From NCBI GenBank assembly GCA_025463105.1, contig JAOAPW010000392.1, positions 1 to 5,526 of the forward strand: a stretch of 5,526 nucleotides of DNA, read 5' to 3'. Below are positions 1 through 4,298 of this stretch, piece by piece. Both the position numbers and the translations under genes were made by a program. This DNA is from Candidatus Acidiferrum typicum. GTDB taxonomy: Bacteria > Acidobacteriota > Terriglobia > Acidiferrales > UBA7541. Numbering within the stretch: the first letter of the stretch is position 1; each line of letters begins with the position of its first letter. Below the pieces are notes generated by a model. That model did no database searches, was not told the origin of the DNA, and saw nothing but the letters and a program-made list of their open reading frames with translations.

Positions 1-538
1 TGGTTTCCGCAAATGTCTTTCCGAGTACGGGAAAGAAAAAAATCGGATCGTATCCAAACCCGTCCTCTCCGCGCGGCGCTTCGAGCAACTCTCCCTCGGC
101 CGATGCGGAAAAAACTCCGCGCGACTCTCCTCGCTCGACCAGAGCGACAACGCAAACGAACCGCGCGCGGCGCTCTGCGCCTTTTTTGCCGCGCATCGCG
201 TCAACCAATTTGCATATACGATCGGCATCGGACGCGTCCGGCCCCGCATAACGCGCGGAATGCACTCCGGGAGCTCCGCCGAGAGCCGGCACAACCAGCC
301 CCGAATCATCCGCGATCACAAGTCCGTCGGAAAAATAGCTGTAATGCAGGGACTTGCCCAGGGCATTTTCACCAAACGTGCCTGCGGCTTCATCAAATTT
401 TGGCAGTGCGTCGAAATTCGGAATCAAATGTAGATCGATCGATGCTCCGGTAGACGCGGCCAGCGCGCGATATTCGCGCAACTTGCCTGCATTTGACGAA
501 GCCACGATCAAGCGAATGGATTTATTTTGCGCGGACAC
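1..538 (-). CDS. rdgB: RdgB/Ham1 XTP/dITP diphosphatase (C-terminus cut by window edge)
   Basis: Non-canonical purine NTP pyrophosphatase: hydrolyses ITP, dITP and XTP to the monophosphate plus PPi in the cytosol, keeping deaminated purines out of DNA and RNA. The 179 visible residues carry the family signatures in order: SSNAGKLREY (14-23, nucleotide/phosphate binding), TFGENA (54-59), the acidic DDSGL motif (77-81, metal/catalytic Asp), LGGAPGVHSARYAG (86-99) and GFGYDPIF (160-167). The family is usually about 195-205 aa, so only some 20 C-terminal residues, including the SHR-type motif, should lie beyond position 1. The start is GTG at 538-536, placed so that the N-terminus precedes the first conserved strand (IRLIVASSN) by the usual few residues; no ATG is available and no clear Shine-Dalgarno is seen. 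The first 17 bp overlap the end of rph, implying translational coupling. The identification is secure; the exact start is less so. Confidence 0.95.
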   Translation of the reverse strand, partial: MSAQNKSIRLIVASSNAGKLREYRALAASTGASIDLHLIPNFDALPKFDEAAGTFGENALGKSLHYSYFSDGLVIADDSGLVVPALGGAPGVHSARYAGPDASDADRICKLVDAMRGKKGAERRARFVCVVALVERGESRGVFSASAEGELLEAPRGEDGFGYDPIFFFPVLGKTFAET

Positions 539-1259
539 GGAAATTCGTCTGCACCAAAGTGGATTGATGTTCGGTAAGTCTGCGAATTCCTGCCGCCGCA
601 AGCGCCAGCAGATCCTGCAATTCCGCGCCGGCAAACGGTTGTCCTTCGGCCGTGGCCTGAACCTCGACAAACTTGCCGTTTCCAGTCATGACCACGTTCA
701 TATCCACTTCAGCGCGCGAATCTTCATCGTAGGCCAGATCCAGTAACGCCGTGCCGTCTACCAGGCCCACGCTCGTTGCCGCCACCGAATCGGTCAGCGG
801 CAGCGCTTTCAGAATACCCGCCGCCACCATGCGCTCCATCGCCAGGACCAACGCGACATACGCGCCGGTGATTGAAGCCGTCCGCGTGCCGCCATCCGCC
901 TGGATCACGTCACAATCCAGCCACACCGTTCTTTCGCCCAACTTCTGCTGGTCCACGATTGCTCGCAAGGAACGCCCGATCAACCGTTGAATCTCCAGCG
1001 TGCGCCCCGAAGGCCGCCCGCGCGTCGCCTCGCGCGACATTCGCTGTTCGGTGGCGCGCGGCAGCATGCCGTATTCGCCGGTCACCCACCCCTTACCCTG
1101 GCCCTTTAAAAAAGAAGGCACGCCGTCGTCCACAGTCGCCGTGCAGATTACGCGTGTGTTCCCGATCTCGATGAGCACGCTCCCCTCAGCATTGGTGATA
1201 AAGTCTGGCGTCATTTTCACAGGCCGCATCTGGTCATGAGCGCGTCCATCGCTTCGCAA
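522..1259 (-). CDS. rph: Ribonuclease PH, TTG start
   Basis: Phosphorolytic 3'-5' exoribonuclease that trims tRNA precursors after the CCA end and helps degrade structured RNA; the family forms a hexameric ring in the cytosol. The 245-aa length fits the family (about 240). Visible motifs: N-terminal RSDGRAHDQMRPV (2-14), GWVTGEYGMLPRAT (57-70), SGRTLEIQRLIGRSLR (84-99, with Arg86), the phosphate-binding QADGGTRT (120-127), and the metal-site aspartates Asp180 and Asp186 in the YDEDS and VDMNV context, followed by GKFVEVQATAEG. With this start the key residues fall at the positions I remember for well-studied RNase PH proteins. The frame is open upstream to a TTG at 1313 and an ATG at 1301. 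The TTG at 1259 is preferred because AGGAGG lies 4 nt upstream and the protein then begins at the conserved RSDGRA block. It lies 87 bp after the GerMN gene and overlaps rdgB by 17 bp. Confidence 0.96.
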   Translation of the reverse strand: MRSDGRAHDQMRPVKMTPDFITNAEGSVLIEIGNTRVICTATVDDGVPSFLKGQGKGWVTGEYGMLPRATEQRMSREATRGRPSGRTLEIQRLIGRSLRAIVDQQKLGERTVWLDCDVIQADGGTRTASITGAYVALVLAMERMVAAGILKALPLTDSVAATSVGLVDGTALLDLAYDEDSRAEVDMNVVMTGNGKFVEVQATAEGQPFAGAELQDLLALAAAGIRRLTEHQSTLVQTNFRVRAK

Positions 1260-1263
1260 GATT

Positions 1264-1269
1264 CCTCCT
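1264..1269 (-). promoter_or_regulatory. Shine-Dalgarno of rph deciding its TTG start
   Basis: A perfect AGGAGG on the minus strand, separated by 4 nt from the TTG at 1259-1257. It is the best ribosome binding site in the left-hand cluster and is the main reason to reject the longer in-frame starts at 1313 (TTG) and 1301 (ATG), neither of which has a purine-rich site before it. The spacing is slightly shorter than the usual 5-9 nt. Confidence 0.75.
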
Positions 1270-1287
1270 GGTAACAAGGATTTCAGT

Positions 1288-1333
1288 TTGACTGCCGCCA
1301 TCGGCAGTGTCAATCATCACAGCACCGCTGTGA
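1288..1333 (-). other. Two tandem hairpins in the GerMN-rph intergenic region
   Basis: Two back-to-back perfect inverted repeats. The first in transcript order is TCACAGC (1317-1323) against GCTGTGA (1327-1333), a 7-bp stem with a 3-nt loop. The second is ACTGCCG (1291-1297) against CGGCAGT (1302-1308), a 7-bp stem with a 4-nt loop, extendable by 3 bp (1288-1290 with 1311-1313) across a 2-nt bulge. They occupy most of the 87-bp gap and are followed by AAACTGAAATCC rather than a U-run, so a simple intrinsic terminator is unlikely. They could mark an RNA processing or stability site separating the upstream cell-wall genes from rph-rdgB. That role is inference; the pairing is seen directly. Confidence 0.6.
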
Positions 1334-1346
1334 CTCAGTGCAGTAC

Positions 1347-2042
1347 TTATTTCATTGGCGCCAGAGGCGCCGGTACAGGCATCGTTGTCGTCATTTGCAC
1401 AGCGCCTGTTGTGACTGGCGCATCAGGAGCTGATGAATCAGACGCAGCCGCCGCGGATGGCGACGAAACAGGAAACAACCCTGACAGATCGAGATGTCCG
1501 GCGAGAGTATCCGTCTCCTGGCCATGGATAAGTATTTTCAACTGTCGAATCTTATTCACGTTGGCCCCGAGCGTCCGCGCGATGGAGTCTACCGCCAGTT
1601 GTTCACTTTGTATTCCCGACGGAGTCTCCGCCGACAGCGCATCCGAAAAATCCGCGATGCCGGTGCCATCCGGTTGCAGGTAAAACGCCAGCAGTAGCGC
1701 GTCCGGCGGCAACGTGCGTTGACTCGCCGACGGAGCATTCGCTATCAACGCCACCAGTAGCTGTTTCGACCGTTCCCCTGGATCCGCCGACAGTGGTAAC
1801 TCTATGGTGGTCGCCTCCAGCGATACCGGCGACGCCGTGGAGAGCCAGTACATTTGTGCCTTCACCCTTACGTCGGTCGGCGTTGAGACCGGAACCTGCA
1901 TCACGTCCCGGCGAGCCTGTTCTTCGGTGCGCTGGGTGGCCGAAATGCGTTGCACCGCGTGACGGAGGCTCGGCAAAGTAATCAGGCCGAACACTACCAG
2001 CATGCTAAGAATTGCGATCGTGGTTTTGAGTCCTCGAGACAT
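1347..2042 (-). CDS. GerMN domain-containing membrane-anchored protein
   Basis: A 231-aa protein with a single N-terminal membrane segment (about residues 6-25, TTIAILSMLVVFGLITLPSL). A charged, helix-prone stretch follows (28-47), then a GerMN domain (about 59-178), then a low-complexity Ser/Ala/Pro/Thr tail (192-231). The GerMN domain is recognised from its pattern: an alternating strand with YWLS near residue 65, a LLVALI helix (95-100), LPPDALLLAFYLQPDGTGIADFS (111-133), and EQLAVDSIARTL followed by QLKILIHGQ (147-175). The family is named after B. subtilis GerM, needed for sporulation and germination, but it is widespread in non-spore-formers and its role is thought to be at the envelope, often beside cell-wall hydrolases, as here. 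The ATG at 2042 is chosen because it lies 4 bp after the amidase stop; an in-frame ATG at 2063 would overlap the amidase by 17 bp and has no ribosome site. The sequence gives no enzymatic function. Confidence 0.82.
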   Translation of the reverse strand: MSRGLKTTIAILSMLVVFGLITLPSLRHAVQRISATQRTEEQARRDVMQVPVSTPTDVRVKAQMYWLSTASPVSLEATTIELPLSADPGERSKQLLVALIANAPSASQRTLPPDALLLAFYLQPDGTGIADFSDALSAETPSGIQSEQLAVDSIARTLGANVNKIRQLKILIHGQETDTLAGHLDLSGLFPVSSPSAAAASDSSAPDAPVTTGAVQMTTTMPVPAPLAPMK

Positions 2043-2058
2043 GGAGCTATTTCGCTCC
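2043..2058 (-). promoter_or_regulatory. Hairpin over the amidase stop and GerMN ribosome site
   Basis: On the minus strand GGAGC (2058-2054) pairs perfectly with GCTCC (2047-2043) around a 6-nt loop GAAATA. The 5' arm contains most of the only purine-rich site (AGGAG, 2059-2055) before the GerMN ATG. The loop and 3' arm contain the amidase TAG stop, and the ATG follows the stem immediately. A ribosome terminating on the amidase would open the stem and free the site. This would be a simple coupling device; the pairing is seen, the function is inferred. The Shine-Dalgarno to ATG spacing of 12 nt is long when the RNA is unfolded. Confidence 0.5.
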
Positions 2059-2910
2059 TGCATCGTAGACTAGACGGAAGGCCGCCACCGCGCGAGCCAC
2101 GCTATCGGCCAGCACTGGCGCCATTTTGTCGAGCTGTGTGCGGTCGGGCAGGCTCACGCTTGATACCTCAATCGCAACGGCCGGAGCCGCAACAGTTCGC
2201 AACTGCCGGACTGCCGCCGTCGTCGGCGTTTCCGCTGAGCCGCGAAAGCGCTGCGCCATCTGAATCTGAATAAGTTCGGCCAGCTTTCGGCTTAGATCAA
2301 GGTAGCCCTGCTGCGCGCGGTCCCAGCGAACGAGCACTGTGCGCTGCAGACCTGTTCCCCTGCTCACAAGCGGACCTCCATCCTGTGCGAGCGAATACAC
2401 GCGCGCGGTCCCGGGCCGCCCAGTCGAGGAAACATGCAGGGTGATAAAAATCGCTCCTCGCTGTGCGTTCGCGGTTTTCGAACGGTCATCAAAGGAGGGA
2501 TCGTCATTCGCCTGGCGCGTGAGCAGCACGCGAAGGCCCTGCGTCTCCAGTGAAATTCGAAGCAGGCGAGCAAAACTCAAAACAATTTCGCTCTCAGCGA
2601 TGCCCGACGATCCGCGCGCCCCTTGATCCGCGCCTCCGTGCGCCGGGTCCAGAACGACCACAGCCAAAACATTCCGCGGCGGGGCAGCTGGAGGTGTTAC
2701 CGGAGGTGTTATTGGTTCTTGAACCGGCTGCGCTGGTTGCTGGGCGGGCGGTTGCGGCGCCTGCTGCGTCGAGGGTTGTGCCGGTGGCTGCGGCGCCTGC
2801 GACGGTGCTGCACCTTGCGGCGGCGGACTCGCCTGGCTCCGCGCTTGAGAGGTCGGCGCGCAAACTACAATTAATAAGATGAAGAAGAGAAAGAAATATC
2901 CGCGGCGCAC
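2047..2910 (-). CDS. Secreted N-acetylmuramoyl-L-alanine amidase (Amidase_3), GTG start
   Basis: Zinc amidase that cleaves the bond between N-acetylmuramic acid and L-alanine of peptidoglycan, acting outside the inner membrane. The 287 residues begin with a signal peptide: VRRG, a hydrophobic core YFFLFFILLIVV, and APTSQARS as the likely cleavage region near 20-26. A Pro/Gln/Ala-rich linker follows (about 27-78), then the catalytic domain (about 80-283). Visible zinc-site residues are His91 in LDPAHGG, Glu106 in GIAESEIVL and His159 in ITLHVSS, with the catalytic glutamate Glu248 in PAVAIEVSSVS. All are present, so it should be active. There is no AMIN or SPOR domain. The frame stays open to an ATG at 3048, but that would put 46 polar residues before the signal peptide, so the GTG at 2910 is preferred; GAAGG lies only 2 nt before it, which leaves the start uncertain. 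It is the first gene of the cluster, 4 bp ahead of the GerMN gene. Confidence 0.87.
   Translation of the reverse strand: MRRGYFFLFFILLIVVCAPTSQARSQASPPPQGAAPSQAPQPPAQPSTQQAPQPPAQQPAQPVQEPITPPVTPPAAPPRNVLAVVVLDPAHGGADQGARGSSGIAESEIVLSFARLLRISLETQGLRVLLTRQANDDPSFDDRSKTANAQRGAIFITLHVSSTGRPGTARVYSLAQDGGPLVSRGTGLQRTVLVRWDRAQQGYLDLSRKLAELIQIQMAQRFRGSAETPTTAAVRQLRTVAAPAVAIEVSSVSLPDRTQLDKMAPVLADSVARAVAAFRLVYDAGAK
2728..2799 (-). repeat. Two 36-bp tandem repeats coding the amidase linker
   Basis: Two adjacent 36-bp units (2764-2799 and 2728-2763) encode QAPQPPAQPSTQ and QAPQPPAQQPAQ. They are part of a Pro/Gln/Ala-rich spacer between the signal peptide and the catalytic domain. Such linkers are flexible, may span the peptidoglycan layer and often vary in copy number. 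The same region also has the shorter run TPPVTPPAAPP. Confidence 0.75.
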
Positions 2911-3150
2911 GGCCTTCAGGATACCAGAATCAACCCTTCGAGAGAGACCAGGCTCACCAGAATTTCGCAACGTTATGCCCTGACGATCATGGCCACACCG
3001 GCGCGTTGGCACTCCACTCCCAGCCTGGCTACTGAGTTTCACTTGCATTGCGTCGAATGTCTGCTTAACTTCTTGGGTGCTCTTTGTACATTAATCCGAA
3101 CTGACGTTGGCGCAGTTAGCATTCCGGCGGTGTCGAATGTGTAGCTCGTC

Positions 3151-3163
3151 CCGGTCGGACCGG
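3151..3163. promoter_or_regulatory. 13-bp perfect palindrome in the divergent intergenic region
   Basis: CCGGTC, one central G, then GACCGG: perfect two-fold symmetry over 13 bp. It lies 241 bp upstream of the amidase start and 159 bp upstream of the dehydrogenase start. The symmetry would suit a dimeric regulator or a small hairpin, but a GC-rich genome produces such sites by chance, so this is only a candidate. Confidence 0.25.
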
Positions 3164-3310
3164 AAAGAGGGTTTGTTTGCCAATGGCACGGAAAATCCCC
3201 GCATCTGACCCTTCGCCTTCAATCAGGGCGCGGAACGCGGGCTACAACAACCTTGCGTGAGCATTAACACGCGTCAATAAGGGCGCCGCAGTACTGAATT
3301 TGGCACGCTT

Positions 3311-3315
3311 GGGAG
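3311..3315 (+). promoter_or_regulatory. Ribosome binding site of the SDR gene
   Basis: GGGAG followed by 6 nt and the ATG at 3322. The spacing is good and supports this start over later in-frame codons. It is the clearest conventional ATG initiation region in the window. Confidence 0.7.
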
Positions 3316-3321
3316 AAGTGG

Positions 3322-4107
3322 ATGACAATCGATCCATCAGCAAATGTAAGACAGCTCTTCGATCTTGCCGGACGCGTGGCCATCATTACCGGCGGCTCCA
3401 TCGGGCTGGGGCGACAGATGGCGCAGGGCCTCGCCGAAATGGGCGCGAACGTGATCCTCTGCGCTCGCAAGAAAGAACGGTGCGAAAGTGCTGCAGAAGA
3501 GTTGAAAGCGCTGGGTGTCGGGACGTTGGCGCTCGCCTGCGACGTCACGAATCCTGCGAGCATCCAGGAAGCTGTGCAAACGACTCTCTCTCAATTCGGC
3601 CGAATCGATATCTTGATTAACAACGCCGGCACTTCCTGGGGCGCTCCCACGGAAGAAATGCGCCTGGAACACTGGAACAAGGTACTCGAAACGAACCTGA
3701 CGGGGACGTTCCTGTGTTCGCAGGCCGTGGGTAAAGTCATGATCGGGCAAAAGCGCGGAAAGATCATTAATATTGCTTCGGTTGCGGGAATGGCGGGGTC
3801 GCCGCCGGAGCTTCAGGCGATCGGATACGCTGCCAGTAAGGGCGGGGTAATCGCATTTACGCGCGACCTGGCGCGAAAGTGGGCCAGTCATAACATTCAC
3901 GTGAACGCCATTGCTCCCGGCTGGTTTCCCACGCATATGTCGGGCGGCGTCATTGAGCGGAATCGAGAAAATTTATTGAAGAGCATTCCGCTGGGCCGAT
4001 TCGGAGGCGAGGACGACCTGAAAGGCGCCGCAGTTTTTCTCGCATCCAGCGCCTCTGATTTCGTAACGGGGCAAGTCCTGGTGGTGGACGGAGGCCAGAC
4101 GGCATAA
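3322..4107 (+). CDS. Classical SDR-family NAD(P)-dependent oxidoreductase
   Basis: A 261-aa classical short-chain dehydrogenase/reductase with a Rossmann fold, interconverting a hydroxyl and a keto group with NAD(P)H. Cofactor motif TGGSIGLG is at 23-30, ARKK at 48-51 (basic residues after the second strand, which favours NADPH), CDV at 73-75 and NNAG at 100-103. The catalytic tetrad is complete: Asn125 (ETNLTGTF), Ser153 (IINIASVAG), Tyr169 and Lys173 (YAASK). Late motifs are VNAIAPGWFPTHM (194-206) and the C-terminal VTGQVLVVDGGQT, as in FabG-like and gluconate 5-dehydrogenase-like members. Length is typical. The substrate cannot be read from sequence. The downstream APH-type phosphotransferase suggests a hydroxyacyl- or ketoacyl-CoA, as for LvaD in levulinate catabolism, but FabG-like or sugar-acid reductase roles remain possible. 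A good GGGAG site supports the ATG. Confidence 0.93.
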   Translation: MTIDPSANVRQLFDLAGRVAIITGGSIGLGRQMAQGLAEMGANVILCARKKERCESAAEELKALGVGTLALACDVTNPASIQEAVQTTLSQFGRIDILINNAGTSWGAPTEEMRLEHWNKVLETNLTGTFLCSQAVGKVMIGQKRGKIINIASVAGMAGSPPELQAIGYAASKGGVIAFTRDLARKWASHNIHVNAIAPGWFPTHMSGGVIERNRENLLKSIPLGRFGGEDDLKGAAVFLASSASDFVTGQVLVVDGGQTA

Positions 4108-4152
4108 TGTTGCGGGCTGCTGGTCTGATAACAGGTTCTGGGAAAAAACCGC

Positions 4153-4243
4153 AACGCTGTCATTCTGAGCGCAGCGAGGAATCCCTCCTGAATTGTAGCG
4201 AACACGAAGAGGGATTCCTCGCTGCGCTCAGAATGACGGCGTT
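4153..4243. repeat. 91-bp near-perfect palindromic intergenic element (HSERSEES type)
   Basis: Arms 4153-4187 and 4209-4243 are inverted copies matching at 34 of 35 positions (29 bp perfect, one T/G mismatch, then 5 more). They enclose a 21-nt loop at 4188-4208. As RNA either strand would fold into a very stable long hairpin. Read on the minus strand one arm gives RHSERSEESLF and the other FLAALRMT. I recognise these peptides as recurrent spurious ORFs in many environmental genomes, which marks this as a member of a dispersed repeat family. It sits 45 bp after the SDR stop and 32 bp before the phosphotransferase candidate start. No transposase is nearby and no clear target-site duplication is visible. 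Confidence 0.85.
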
Positions 4244-4271
4244 CGAGATATTGGAATATTTTAATCTCTGA

Positions 4272-4298
4272 CTCCGTGTTCTCTGTGAACTCTGTGTT
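4272..4298 (+). repeat. Three tandem 9-bp units (CTCTGTGWW type)
   Basis: Units are CTCCGTGTT (4272-4280), CTCTGTGAA (4281-4289) and CTCTGTGTT (4290-4298). On the minus strand this reads as the peptide TEFTENTE, another recurrent spurious translation in environmental bacterial genomes. The repeat overlaps the candidate start codons of the phosphotransferase: GTG at 4276, 4285 and 4294 are all in its frame, and TTG at 4297 begins at the last unit's end. Confidence 0.7.

Larger units (their letters stand above)
2911..3321. other. 411-bp divergent intergenic region
   Basis: This region lies between the minus-strand amidase start and the plus-strand dehydrogenase start, so it must hold the promoters of both transcripts unless the amidase is served from elsewhere. 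I found no hexamer pair close enough to a sigma-70 consensus to call. The first 138 bp continue the amidase frame to an ATG at 3048 but look untranslated. Around 3117-3200 the minus strand has a short protein-like stretch, described among the findings. No RNA gene or long ORF is seen. Confidence 0.6.

Noticed and set aside
13..453. Plus-strand ORF of 146 codons over rdgB
   Set aside because: Arg/Pro/Ala-rich shadow of the rdgB frame; the minus strand carries all RdgB motifs.
1285..1313. TTGACA at 1313-1308 on the minus strand as a -35 box for rph
   Set aside because: At 17 bp spacing the -10 position reads CAAACT, matching only half of the consensus, and the spacer is the hairpin itself.
2911..3048. 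Longer amidase start at ATG 3048
   Set aside because: It would put 46 polar, Arg-rich residues in front of a textbook signal peptide, and no ribosome site precedes it.
3300..3316. TTGGCACG...TTGG as a sigma-54 promoter before the SDR
   Set aside because: Only 1 nt separates the two halves instead of 4, the second half lacks the GC of TTGCW, and it abuts the ribosome site.
3337..3936. Minus-strand ORF of 199 codons inside the SDR gene
   Set aside because: No recognisable domain, full overlap with a complete and motif-bearing SDR, and an Arg/His-rich composition typical of antisense frames in GC-rich genes.
4109..4155. GTTGCGG (4109-4115) pairing with CCGCAAC (4149-4155) as a terminator after the SDR
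   Set aside because: The 33-nt loop, lack of a U-run and competition with the much stronger palindrome starting at 4153 make it unlikely.
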